Of a DNA stretch of 64,000 nt, positions 33,801 to 43,061 are shown one piece after another (the stretch's first letter is position 1; each line of letters starts with the position of its first letter). Under the pieces are notes generated by a model. It ran no database searches. It saw nothing but the letters and a program-made list of their open reading frames with translations, and was not told the origin of the DNA. This stretch comes from Picocystis sp. L7 (taxonomy: Eukaryota; Chlorophyta; Picocystophyceae; Picocystales; Picocystaceae). The position numbers and the translations under genes are program-made. The stretch lies in contig QXJR01000025.1 of assembly GCA_020975725.1 (NCBI GenBank), positions 1-64,000 of the forward strand, read 5' to 3'.

Positions 33801-34054
33801 TCCCTACGCATCCCATGGGGCATGGCCTGCACCCAGGCCACCCCTTCGCTGTGCACCAGGGTCATGCTGGAGGCGCCTCCGCGTGGCGCACGTCTCCCTT
33901 CCACACGTGAAAAATGATCCATGGATCTGGATCCACTGCTGCCATGCCCTGCTGCTCCCTGCCTGGGCCTCAGGGCTGGGAGAGACAGGGGGGGGGGAGA
34001 GCACGTGAGGCAGCTGCCAGTCGGGCGTGCTGGGGGGGGCAGTGAGGGAGACAC
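27824..34054 (-). CDS. NRPS-like protein: C-stub, A(methyltransferase)A, carrier, CocE/S15-type hydrolase
   Basis: A single 2076-residue frame (numbered from the Met at 34054; Met45 at 33922 is an equally likely start). About 100-260 is unassigned. About 265-330 matches the tail of a condensation domain and its linker to adenylation, but no HHxxxDG is present. Adenylation spans about 330-755 (FTSGSTGRPKG 467-477, YGPTE 604-608, GRIDHQVKVHGFRIELGEIE 705-724). A methyltransferase with E-x-GCGNG (860-866) is inserted at about 795-1055, as in N-methylating modules. The adenylation A10 motif NGKVDRKAL is at 1252-1260. A carrier domain has GGHSL with the phosphopantetheine Ser1314. About 1390-1720 is a CocE/NonD or X-Pro-peptidase (S15) hydrolase: RGCGDSEG, nucleophile Ser1504 in GCSWGG, GPWSHN; then a jelly-roll-like C-terminus. 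It probably activates, methylates and releases or hydrolyses one amino acid; the substrate is not readable by eye. Confidence 0.88.
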   Translation of the reverse strand: MSPSLPPPARPTGSCLTCSPPPLSLPALRPRQGAAGHGSSGSRSMDHFSRVEGRRAPRGGASSMTLVHSEGVAWVQAMPHGMRREAGNRKKTASSTVEVEGVQMGSEGGLAKLMAATMALLQRYTGDAERLDVLALDLDTEARRKTAAWVEHQCPAQATLHDAVCRAQASLEDARWDTWEGVADAMERKHEEEDAVLPELVLAIARESQGGVTRAVETARKTLPSGKYTWCVTLTVPDTPESSMQKCFLSFDAGECFLEAEPKTTSKHLGNLLRLLDQQPRSPANEVCFLGTKEKDALLHGVNNTSQPFPKGKCIHELFSLVAQTSPYHPAIVCTGKKPVSYGELDRLSNQIARKLKQEGAGRGEYVAIYMDRSPDLIAGLLGIMKSGAAYVPLDPVYPHDRIRMMLEDSKCKLVLTNVALARYLREWNIGAKPIAMDDPEAGVHSMDGAGLDLHACSPEDPVYVIFTSGSTGRPKGVIVKHLSLVNTIHSFKKSTKINVQDKFLALTTICFDIAGLELYMPLVSGATVALALKEEAADASLLQKVMSDAKVTMMQATPVTYKMLFASGWEGSSDLICLCGGEALPADLAAALKPAVKRLLNVYGPTETTIWSTFAEIEDDGVVHIGHPIDNTTVYILNPQHQLQPVGVQGELFIGGVGVSEGYLGRPDLTHERFIASPFDSRDRLYGTGDYARWNWKGQLECMGRIDHQVKVHGFRIELGEIESVLVKHPLVHHAVVDARPLIESGDEQLVAYVVPSVGSEDASEDDSLSESLPSNEGEDNLDRAKSSEADLSTVGMWASIYDEAYASQNALTDDPTLNFSGYDNSYTPRVPHQAAVVREWVETTCDRIAALNPVRVLEQGCGNGMIFFRCAKSCDRYIGADLSEQAVRYVETVMKQPKFTMPWASVTLAGAHESLQFADEKLDTIVCNGVSMYFPSAAYLLDVIRNSVSAVTPGGKFFLGDVRNNQLLRHFHASVETFKAGDESSVSELQLLIKKGIKFEKELLVDPQFFLALPQSGLVPGLAHVKLEMKRGIHHSEFSMFRYDVTFYKEGDSGYQITSSDVPVLELKDDHRPEETLTELLKEKKEAFAVTGLLDGRLAQESVLIKTLFGQSPSPMPSKVRELRELVEKESMAVTKVEPEVVYRKAEEHGYQAELFWQSKPGSTFFDALFVPKDSSEVYPSVVELTLNEQAVDTQLLDPIDRYTNKWIEETDGLSPQDIGSIRASLRDCLPEYMVPPVFISLEQMPLTNNGKVDRKALPAPSLEDMHTNSSRTEFVQPEGDVEVALAGIWSTLLRDPEISALDDFFNLGGHSLMAIQLVGEIRKMWSVEVSVSELHDNSVLRSLGELVSEKCAGANAAKHELPESLVLSDSVAPQLRAVLPNELKHKVQEIPHCWVPMSDGTRLSVKLWLPQVPDGTTVPAIIDIIPYLKDHGTLEIDAMTYPFLAGNGYACIRVDVRGCGDSEGILDDEYTERQQQDAEECIAWAASQAWCSGQVVLMGCSWGGFTSLQLAARKAPHLAAAIAVCSTDDRQQDDMHFMNGALLTDNLSWGAWMLHTASQPPDPGFVGEDTWLKQWKERLEMLQPPFTKWMEHGGGKDQYWKMGSIKDNLDKIDIPMLVVGGTAAGNYHNAVSRIVSKVPTAKGIVGPWSHNFPHTSPLGPQGPFLQQVLTWLDAHLLGTKDDNLAKMAVYAQRPSGQEPSQQPSNLPGTWIAAKCDGALLDCTSDLTMHLAPRSALQAHPSAKERVAIPGSCITCAKEIAGGSPSQPPGLKGGACVSFGNGPDSATNQIEDDDLSALFDMQEFDEDTIILGNPKVSLFLDCVDASKAERGNICVRLEAVSPSKAISQRLSYGVASLRSAKETQQGYLHIEFALNFTAFIVPRGWQLRMALTRDYWPIAWPSSSPSMASVFTGVSTLHLTTAPAESPGVAKAVQCGQSQQLPDALISSGRKVSTIRGGKQSRDVEHCSSTRKLTVTRTDDNGARRFEDINLVLDSAKVEKFSIGSVDSPSTHGFSHEISWRTAVERDAWKTESLLQCRMTEVHGVVHVTTNLSSFYNKELVFEREWKEEVSRTW

Positions 34055-36694
34055 AGGGGATAAGATCCTCGCGTCTGAAAACCGACCCGGGGGAGGGGTC
34101 GGGAAGGGAGGGAGGGGAGGGAGATGCGTGTTCCTCGGGGAAGGAGGACCACGTCACGCCCCCCGGGAAAGGGGGGCATGGAAAGACCGGAAAAGGATGT
34201 GCCCCCCTTCCGGGAGGGAGAACGGACCGAGAAAGGGGGGCATTGGTGCGCCCACCATCGGGGTGCCAGGGTACGGCGCGTGGGATCCACGGAGGCAGGA
34301 AAGGGGGGCATTGGGAACCTCATGGCCGGCTCCGACCGCGAAGGACGGCGTTCGCGGAGCCGCACGAGCCGATCCGAACGCCTCCAGGCGTCCTGGACGA
34401 CCCACCCGGTCCTCCAGACGCGCGAGACGCGTCGCTGCCGCGCCCACGAGCGTCCGACGTCCTGCGCCGCCACGCGTCCCTGTCCACCACAGGGAAACGA
34501 CACGTCGACGTCGCCTGCGATCCCCTTCTCCCCCCTTTGGACCGCAAAGACCGCGGTCTTTCACGGTCCATGACGGTCCTTCCAACCACCGTCTGCCCCG
34601 CTGGATCGATCCGAGCACCGGTCCCCAATGCCCCCCTTTGGGAGGAGATCCCATCTCCACCGTTCCTCGAGGGGGAAAAAAACGTGACCTTCCCTCGGGG
34701 GGGGTGCCGCCATGCCCGATGAATCTACCGCCCCTGTGCCAACGGGAGGGAGGGGGAGACCAGTCCCATGGGTCGAGTGGTTCGGTCTCCTGGGGTTGGG
34801 AAGCGAAGGCGGGAAAGGAACACGCACACCACGCGTGAGGATGAACCGAAGCACGACTGCTCCTTCCCGTCCCTTCGAACGGGAACTGTCGAACCGAAAG
34901 TGCTTGTTCTTGCACGGACGACTCGCCTCTCCTCCCCGGAATCCTAGCTTCGTCAAACCACAATGGCACAAGAGCCACCTCTCCGATGGCATAGGGGCTC
35001 CCTCTCTCCGGAAACGCAAGTCGCCACAATCGTGGTGGTGATCCACCGAGTGCATCTCAGACCTCGAATGAAACATGCTAGCTTATCCCGCATCTAAACG
35101 ACGTTACAACATGCATTGCACGGAGCTCTGTTGCCATCATGCCCTTCCTCTCCTAGAAGTTGGAGCAACGAATGGGTCCTTGCTTCGTGCGCTTCTTTGT
35201 CTCCTTGTAAAACCGTCAAGGTTTTGTTGGAATTGCTTGCTTCCATGAGCAATCGCGTGTTGGGGAGCTCCATGGGTATAGTGAAACAAGCATCAACGTG
35301 ACCTTGGCAACTTTAAGAAACATTGCCTTACATATATAGCAGAGCACTCGAAAACGATAGCTTGAGAAGTTTAGATGCTGGCCTCGTTCGTGCCTAAAAA
35401 GCCAACAGCCAAACATCGTTTTTCCGACAAGATAGATATTGCTACTCGCACATTGCCTTTCGGACTGCGTCATGAACTACGTTTGTGAGGTTTCCACTCC
35501 GCCATCTTTTGCAAGGTTTACAGGTCTGCTCTATCGTGGTCACTTGTAGAGGGTGAAGATGCGAGGGACATGTGATGCGCTATGGAGTTAGATTACCATG
35601 CCGAATGCACTTTGACTCGGTTGAAATTGTGCGCTTTGCAAAACCCCTTGGTGTAAAAGCACCACACAGATTGGCTCAATCTTTGGGCACCCCGTGGAGG
35701 ACTTAAGGCTCATCAAGATAGCCTCCTTCGAAAGGAAAGCACCCGCTCGCCATCGCTTTGAGACAATAGAAGAAATCATCGAATGGACTTTGTCTTAGGG
35801 ACCCTTCCAAAGGTCTCCCATCATCACCCTTCTCAGAGGGCGAGCTTCAAGCCATTCTTGGTCCTAATGGGACTTGTTTGGGCAATCTACCAATTGGGTG
35901 GCCACGACGAGTTCGAGAAAGGTCCAACCGTTTTCCTTGGTGAGTTCCGGTCGATGCAGCAAGATGTCCTTCCTCCAATCACTTCGATCGCCATTCAACA
36001 AGACTCGTCGACAAGGCGGATGCCTCTGTTCACAAGTTTTGTAGTCCATCAATACCATTGTGAACAATAGGATTCAACGCAACCTAGACCTCTTCGACGA
36101 TGTCTTTTTCTTTTGTTTCATCTTGGCGATGTTATTTGTCCTCACGCAAGCTGGCTGACTCATACCGATTTGAGGTGATTGCCAAAATGTTTTGGATTGT
36201 GAAGGTATGTGCATGAGAAAGATGTGCTTTTCCGATCTCATGCCGCACCATGTATGCACGAGAACGAAATCGTTGCAGCCGAGCCCCCTTTAATCTTGTG
36301 GGATGGTTCGAACGAAAGAGATTCTCGAAGCGATGCTTTCGTTACAAAATCTCTTTGGACGGATGTGTGGGTGTTTGCCACCTTCCGTCAATGCGAAGAG
36401 ATTCACAAATCGGGATTTTCTCGTTCAGCATGCCTAGCTTCGGATGGTCTCCAAGCGGCATCTTCACCGCGACACATGCACGTGAGTTGTTCCTTATCAC
36501 CTCGTCTCCACTTCACTCTCACTTCCCTCGTCATCCGCTTTCACGGTGTCCTCTTGGCTACTCTTCGATCCCCCTCCCCGTTGAGAAATTGGCCTTGTTT
36601 CCCATCCCTCCATGTTGTGGGCCATTCGGTTGGGTGGCAGACCCTGACCCTGAATAGAGACCCACCGGACAGGACAGGGTCTTTGCACAAAACA
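34055..36694. other. GC-rich upstream region of the NRPS-like gene, then low-GC gene-free DNA
   Basis: 34055-34900 is GC-rich and has three direct copies (about 34168, 34232, 34299) and one inverted copy (34625) of a GAAAGGGGGGCATTGG-like block, also found upstream of the P-type ATPase. It also holds a GACCGCAAAGACCGCGGTC segment at 34536-34555. 35060-36560 is lower in GC with no recognised gene. The open frame that runs from 36209 into the first GT17 gene shows no family resemblance before 36695. Confidence 0.4.
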
Positions 36695-38125
36695 ATGTGG
36701 AACCGGCGTTCGAAGCGGTTTTCGGGATGCTTGGGTGTGCTGACGATGCTCCTGGTCCTTGCGTTCCTCCTCAACGTGCAGTTCTTGGACACACTGCAGG
36801 CCTGGTGGATGGACGGCAAGAGGAATGGAGAAGCGATGGAAGAAAGAGCCAATCCAAAGCCCAACGTCCGACAGATGTCCGAACAGGAACGCTCGTTGTG
36901 GGAGATCTGGAACCAAGTGGACGTGCCTGTGCGTTGGAACGGTGCACCCCCTCCCAAGACCCAGCTGCTGGAAGCCTTGGCGCTGGTGGCCAGCCTGCCA
37001 CCCTCCCATCCCATCAACCAATCCTGCACTCCTCCACCATTGGATCCACAACCCACCTGCACCGGCGGGACCGGCTTCACCGGCACACCGCTCCCCAGTC
37101 CGCGCCGGATCGTGCACATGGCCCTGCTTGGCTTTGAGACCGACACCCTGGAGATCTTGCTGCGCGAGGAAGTGGACGTGGTGGATGTGATATTCCTGGT
37201 GGAATCCACCCGCTCCCACAATCCCCAAGGCCAGGACCCACGCGCCACCAAACCTCTGATGTGGGATCGATTGAAGCACAGCCCGCGGTTCCGGTTTGTG
37301 CCCCCAGACAAGGTGGTCCACATTGTGGTGGACGACTCTGAAATCTTTGCTGCCTTGCATGAGCCACCCGATGAAAAGTTTGCGGTGGAGTGGCTACAAA
37401 CAAAAATGGGAGTTGCACATGTGAAGTACTGGGCGCAACAGGCAGGAGGGTTTGGGACACATGACTTGCTCATCAGCGGTAATGTCGACGAGTTGATTAG
37501 CCGCGAAACCATCCAGAAATTACGGTGGTGCGAGATCGCAGATACTGTGATTTCCAGTGCTACGTGGATGCCTTTGGGAACGCTGGACAGGGTATTCAGG
37601 ACAGACTGGCCTGCTGTCGATTTGGAATATACATTCGCTCTCCCCACAATCTACAGATGGGATGGTATACTGAAAGGTGACTTCAAAGGGGGAAGGATGT
37701 TTTCACTGGAGGAATTCCGGGGATGGGAATGGAAGTACGTGCAAGGCGGCCTCCACATGACCAACATAGGATTTCTACCACACGCACTTCTGAAGGACCT
37801 CACAGGAACCGAGTACAAGGGTGAGATACTCCTCGACAATCACACACTGCACATGTTAGACAGGGCGCAGCTCGATATAAGTGGTCTCACAAACAAGGAG
37901 TTGCTTTCAGAAAGAACCTCTAGCTTGAATACTTTAGACGAACGGTACCAAGGTTGGCTGCCGTACACTCCATGGTTCTTAGCGTGTAATCAGAAGCGTT
38001 ACCCGTACTGGTACAGTAATCCAGATCCTCGCAACCAGGCACTTCTTTATGTCTTGAAGATGCTAGCTACCGGCAAAGACTACAAAGCAGTGCACTTTTT
38101 TGTAGAGCAGCCAATTTCTCCATGA
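36695..38125 (+). CDS. GT17-family glycosyltransferase, copy A
   Basis: A 476-residue type II membrane protein: a short basic cytoplasmic tail, a transmembrane anchor at about 12-31, a stem, then a GT17 domain (FETDTLEILLREEVDVVDVIFLVEST, a KPLMW region, and LLISGNVDELISRETI for the DxD-like site). GT17 is the family of MGAT3, which adds beta-1,4-GlcNAc to the core mannose of N-glycans in the Golgi. The ATG at 36695 was chosen because it gives the basic tail and anchor seen in the sister genes; the frame is open further upstream without homology. 36908-37335 is identical in DNA to the sister genes, while the rest differs strongly, including a divergent C-terminal half. Confidence 0.88.
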   Translation: MWNRRSKRFSGCLGVLTMLLVLAFLLNVQFLDTLQAWWMDGKRNGEAMEERANPKPNVRQMSEQERSLWEIWNQVDVPVRWNGAPPPKTQLLEALALVASLPPSHPINQSCTPPPLDPQPTCTGGTGFTGTPLPSPRRIVHMALLGFETDTLEILLREEVDVVDVIFLVESTRSHNPQGQDPRATKPLMWDRLKHSPRFRFVPPDKVVHIVVDDSEIFAALHEPPDEKFAVEWLQTKMGVAHVKYWAQQAGGFGTHDLLISGNVDELISRETIQKLRWCEIADTVISSATWMPLGTLDRVFRTDWPAVDLEYTFALPTIYRWDGILKGDFKGGRMFSLEEFRGWEWKYVQGGLHMTNIGFLPHALLKDLTGTEYKGEILLDNHTLHMLDRAQLDISGLTNKELLSERTSSLNTLDERYQGWLPYTPWFLACNQKRYPYWYSNPDPRNQALLYVLKMLATGKDYKAVHFFVEQPISP

Positions 38126-40331
38126 AAGCAACCTTGTATAACTTGGCATATTAGCTTTTTCCTGTGAAGCACCCTGCAAGACCAGCCCCAGGGCATCTTT
38201 GCCTTTCCTAAATATCGCACCAGCTGACTCTAGAAGTGGAGAGAGGAACCTGAGGGGTGGCGATTGATGATTCACCACGGTTAGACTGCTCTTACTGCAT
38301 CATTTGACTTAGAAATATTCAATCGGTAAACGCATGTCATTCTTGACTTGGTCTAATGATGCGGCAACGAACCCACTCTTCTAGTTAGGTGGGCGCTCAG
38401 TTTGTTCGCAGTAGACACACTGCAGCCTTATATTCTGGCCAATTTCTAGTTCGAAGGTCCCACGTGGAAAATCGATTAACAAACGGATCATGACTCGTTT
38501 TGTGGTCACGTAGCTTGTTTGCTGCACTTGCATTCTTGTGTGGGCCTCAAATGCTCCAGCTGCAGCATACAGAAGTGAGTACTGCACATCTACTTTGTTG
38601 TTTTCCTTGTGGCTTTTACTCTCAAGTAGTCGTAGCAGCAGTGGAGCAAGTGTAATCCCCATATTGAACAAGAGTCGCTATCTATCGGCTGTATCTGGGG
38701 ATAAGTTGAAGAAGAAGATATAATTTTATCCCTGCGTAACAACTGCTAGTTCAGACATGCCAGCTTTTGGGAAGTATGCCACTGAAACGGTATATACATG
38801 GTGGTGCTTCGCTAGTTTCTGAGAGTCCTGGGTATGAGTTTTACTGTCGTGAGCTTATAAAGCGGCATTGGAACGTCCAAGTGTGTGCAATTGACTGTGG
38901 TAAAGTGTCAGGAAATGGAGCCTCCGAGAATAGCTAGGAACAGCTTTGAATGTGGTTTTCTGCGTAATATGTGGTGTTTTTGTGTGTGGTAAATGCAGGC
39001 CAACGGATGACCTCAGGTGGTTGGATATCAACACCAGAGGAATGCTTTTATTCCATCATAAGGAAGGTAAATGAAATTGTACCTGATCAGATAATTGCTC
39101 TGTATCCGTAAACACTGGCATGTACGTTGGATAGGAGAAGCATCGAAAAAGGGAAACAAAGTTGAACAACCAGGAACACCATCCTAGAAGTTTCGATGCT
39201 GTTTGCTCTGCAGGTTGTGTACTTCACGTTTCTCTTTCCTCTGTTTTGCAGGAAAGTCATCACCCAGCCTGTGTGGAAAAGCTACAGCCAAAGGCTTGGA
39301 AGTTTTGGGACATGCAATGTACTATTGCTCAGGAATGAGATCAAAATGCATCAAGCATACAGATTCACCCCCCTATCTATTCGTAAAGAGAAAGACATTG
39401 CCTATCTTCTGTGGAAAATTGCGATAGCCAGGAGCACAATCGTTCAGTAAGCCTGCACTTTGTAGCCTACCAGGGTCTCGAGCAGCTTAATCAAGCATTG
39501 AAGAGTGGGATGCATTGCATCTGTCCACCAAGCCCTTGTGTGCTACGTAAAGGTATAGAGCCTTGCACGTCAATGCCAAACGAAGCCTGAGGTCCCCCGA
39601 ATGTTGTATACTTGAAACTTCAGAGGCTATAGAAAGAATAACAGGGTGGGTTCTGCTTGACTGGTTCGGGCAAAGTTGTTAAGAATCTTTGCGCAGTGCC
39701 CGAGCTTCACATTATCGCACGGAGTGCGAGATAAGGCAGTCATGGCAGGTGCGAGTCTGCCACTGGCACTTTCTTGGAGGCTTGAGAGCTCGCATGGTAA
39801 GTCACCCGATCTTCCTGCAGTTTGTCAGAATCGGCAGGGGTGGTTCGCATCGCTTGTTTTTTTGCTCGGTCTGCAGCATCCGAAAGGTCCTTGCCCACAT
39901 TCAACGTCGATCGCAATGTCATGGGGTGCTGCCTTGGGCCGATGATATTCCCAGGAGGCATGTGTACCCTGGTTGATTCCTTCGTTGTGCATTTTTCGAT
40001 CCTTCCATCCCTGCCTCTCCTGTGCCTTCCGTCTCTGCTTGGCTGTCCACCAAACCATCCCTCTACCATGGACCTTTGCCACGAGATGGAACCCTTGGAA
40101 CCCAGAGGCATTCCATCCGAACATCCCACGATCCCCTTTCAACGAAAGGTTTCACCCTTACTATCCACCCCGTTTCAAACCGTCCAATGCCAGGATGAAC
40201 TGGGGCGAACCCCCCCTTTGGGATTCCTGTGGTGTCTCTCGGTTGAGATTCTGGATGGTTTGGTAAGCTTGCGAACCGCTTCATGCAACCATCATGGCGG
40301 CTTTGTAAAGGCGTCCTGAACGCGAGGTGTC
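38126..40331. other. No supportable gene
   Basis: A 2.2-kb spacer between GT17 copies A and B, low in GC to about 39700. A minus-strand frame at 38381-38671 (96 residues) reads smoothly but has no recognised domain. The last 300 bp form the upstream region of copy B. Confidence 0.35.
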
Positions 40332-41765
40332 ATGTGGAAGAAATGCAGCAGTCGCATGGGATGGAAGGCGTGGAAAACGCGACAGGTGCAGCTGACGTTC
40401 GGGCTGGTGGTGATGGGGATGCTGCTGCTGAGCAACCTGCACTTCTGGACCGTGCTTCCCAGTCGCAAAGCATCCATAAGCAGGGCAGAAGCATCCATAC
40501 AAGCCTCTCCTGACGTACCTGGTTCCCTGCGTCGCGCCTGGGAAGAATGGAACCAAGTGGACGTGCCTGTGCGTTGGAACGGTGCACCCCCTCCCAAGAC
40601 CCAGCTGCTGGAAGCCTTGGCGCTGGTGGCCAGCCTGCCACCCTCCCATCCCATCAACCAATCCTGCACTCCTCCACCATTGGATCCACAACCCACCTGC
40701 ACCGGCGGGACCGGCTTCACCGGCACACCGCTCCCCAGTCCGCGCCGGATCGTGCACATGGCCCTGCTTGGCTTTGAGACCGACACCCTGGAGATCTTGC
40801 TGCGCGAGGAAGTGGACGTGGTGGATGTGATATTCCTGGTGGAATCCACCCGCTCCCACAATCCCCAAGGCCAGGACCCACGCGCCACCAAACCTCTGAT
40901 GTGGGATCGATTGAAGCACAGCCCGCGGTTCCGGTTTGTGCCCCCAGACAAGGTGGTCCACATTGTGGTGGACGATGCGGAGATGCAGCGTGCCAGGAGC
41001 GCATCGGTGGAGGATCGGTTCTCCGTGGAAGACATGCAGACCCGTGCAGGGATCGATCGCGTGAAGCACTGGGCGGAAGCGACGGGTCACCTCTCCCCAA
41101 CCGACATCTTCATCAGCGGGGACGTGGACGAGGTTCCCAGCCGCTCGACCCTGCATCGTTTGCGTTGGTGCGAGCTGACGGACCCCATGGTGTCCAGTGC
41201 GCTGTGGATGCCCATGGGGAGCCTGGATCGAGCTTTTCGAACGGATTGGCCTGCTTTAGGCCTGCCGTACACCTTCTGCAGCCCAACGATATATGAATGG
41301 GGTAGCATCTTGTCCGGCAAGCTTTCTGGAGTCAGACAGCTAGCGCTGCAAAAGTTCAGGAATTGGCCAGTAAAGTATGTTGTCGGAGGAATTCACATGA
41401 CAAATGGGGCCTTCTTACCTAGCCAAATGCTGAAAGAAGCGAGCGCAACTTCCTACACAGGTAGAATCAGCTTTGAAAATTCAACACTTCAAAGCCTAGA
41501 TCTATTGCAGTGGAAGCACTATACGTTATCTTTGCAACCTCACCTTCTGAAGCGTACGGTGCCTTTAGGTTCTCTCGGGCCAAAGTATACAAGCTGGTTG
41601 CCGTCTCTTCCCTGGTTCTTGGAATGCAATCCGGCCACTTTTCCTTCTTGGATTGGTCAACCTGACCCTCGTAACCAGGCTCTACTGTTTGTCCTGAAGC
41701 AATTGGCCTCAGGTAAGAACCTCTCCAGTGTAGATTTTTTGCTAAGCATGTCAACAGCAGGTTAG
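40332..41765 (+). CDS. GT17-family glycosyltransferase, copy B
   Basis: A 477-residue protein with the same plan as copy A: basic tail, anchor (about 20-40), stem and GT17 domain with FISGDVDEVPSRSTL. Its DNA is a mosaic: 40500-41233 is identical to copy C but for one base seen by eye, while the N-terminal anchor and the part from 41234 to the stop are unrelated at DNA level and only similar in protein. The shared junctions fall inside the coding frame, as expected from gene conversion. It probably acts on N-glycans in the Golgi, with a changed C-terminal half that could alter the acceptor. Confidence 0.88.
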   Translation: MWKKCSSRMGWKAWKTRQVQLTFGLVVMGMLLLSNLHFWTVLPSRKASISRAEASIQASPDVPGSLRRAWEEWNQVDVPVRWNGAPPPKTQLLEALALVASLPPSHPINQSCTPPPLDPQPTCTGGTGFTGTPLPSPRRIVHMALLGFETDTLEILLREEVDVVDVIFLVESTRSHNPQGQDPRATKPLMWDRLKHSPRFRFVPPDKVVHIVVDDAEMQRARSASVEDRFSVEDMQTRAGIDRVKHWAEATGHLSPTDIFISGDVDEVPSRSTLHRLRWCELTDPMVSSALWMPMGSLDRAFRTDWPALGLPYTFCSPTIYEWGSILSGKLSGVRQLALQKFRNWPVKYVVGGIHMTNGAFLPSQMLKEASATSYTGRISFENSTLQSLDLLQWKHYTLSLQPHLLKRTVPLGSLGPKYTSWLPSLPWFLECNPATFPSWIGQPDPRNQALLFVLKQLASGKNLSSVDFLLSMSTAG

Positions 41766-42943
41766 CCTGAGCCGTGCGCTGATGGGACTACACCTTTGCG
41801 TTGTATGCTTTCTTTCTTCTTCAATGGAATGCACTGTGTACACCAAACTGAACAGTGCTCAACCGGGCCTGAACTGTGGTATTATTTCTATCAAGCCTTC
41901 CCTTTCTCCTCAATGTTCTTTGAAAGATACTACAAGACGGGTGCCTTATCACAAGAATCTCCTCTGAATACTGGCCAGTGTTCATCAATCGTTGGCATTG
42001 CCGAAACAGCATCTTTGAGGATCTTGCCTTGCTTCACCACTTTCATGTAAGGGATGCAGGTGGCTGTCTTCAGAAATGGCAGATTGAAGGCCTGCCAAAA
42101 ATGCCCTTCTGCCAAACCTAAATTTGCAGGGGAACCAAGAGCCCAATTTCTATCCTCCATCTGGTCCTGGAAATTTTCTTGTTTTCGACATCCGCAAGTT
42201 CTCAGGCCTCAAATCACCCACTGCACGACAGGTTTGACGATTCGCAGATACTCTTTGGCATTGTTTTCGTCCCACTGCCTGTATATTCTCTTCCAATTCT
42301 TATTGTAAGTTTGCTGAGTACCTGCCAAGGGTCGGACAGTTTCTGCAAAGCACAAGAGTGCATGGCGAATTCATTTCGCAACCGTTGGCCAGGGCGAGAG
42401 GCAGTTGAGAAATTCTCCCCCCTTTCTGTCCGGTCTCATGGTTGCATTGGTTGCCTTGGAGAAAAGCTATGCTTCCAGGAGCCTCCACTGTGCTTGTCCC
42501 GATCAGCACGGGTCCGAGAGAAGCGCATGGTATGTTGGGGTCTGGTTTAGGACAACTCGAACAGATGGACATGCCCTGAAGGGTTGGATGCGGTTCTTTC
42601 GGGTTGAGGAGAGGATGCCGGGTGCCTCCATCACCATCGCTCTTTGTTCACAAAGGGCTGCCTTTTGATTCCAATCAAGGGGGACGAAGATTGAAGTTGG
42701 AGCCACGTGAGTGAACCTGTTGGGTATAGACACCTTCCTGGGCCACCCATATTTCCCCCCCCATCCACCAGGTTTTCTCTCCCATGCATCCACCACCACG
42801 TCTGCCATCCATGTGGGATGTGCTTTTGTTCCAAAGCACTTCCCCCACCGGTCCACCCGTCCCGTTCAAACGTTCGAATCGCCACCCCATCTTGGCCGTT
42901 GCCCCGTTCGAACCTTCGATCACGTGATCTTCCCCGCTGTTCC

Positions 42944-42956
42944 CGCCCCGGGGCGA
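42944..42956. promoter_or_regulatory. CGCCCCGGGGCGA palindrome (near copy)
   Basis: Lies about 135 bp upstream of the ATG of GT17 copy C, one of two such sites there. Function as a factor-binding site is inferred from its recurrence upstream of other genes. Confidence 0.4.
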
Positions 42957-42985
42957 GGGTGGAGGGAGCTTTGAACCACTGTACA

Positions 42986-42999
42986 TCGCCCCGGGGCGA
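42986..42999. promoter_or_regulatory. TCGCCCCGGGGCGA perfect palindrome
   Basis: A perfect 14-bp palindrome about 92 bp upstream of the ATG of GT17 copy C. An identical copy is at 56324-56337 and a 13-bp match at 53384-53396, all near gene starts. Confidence 0.45.
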
Positions 43000-43061
43000 A
43001 TGGATGACGTGTCCAAGGAGGTGGACACGTGAGTGGCTTCCCGCAAACATCCAGAAGCGAT

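Noticed and set aside
32129-33910. 593-residue plus-strand frame opposite the NRPS-like gene
   Set aside because: It is the antisense shadow of a well-supported gene and has no domain of its own.
36209-36694. Upstream extension of GT17 copy A
   Set aside because: No resemblance to sister genes; the ATG at 36695 gives the expected tail and anchor.
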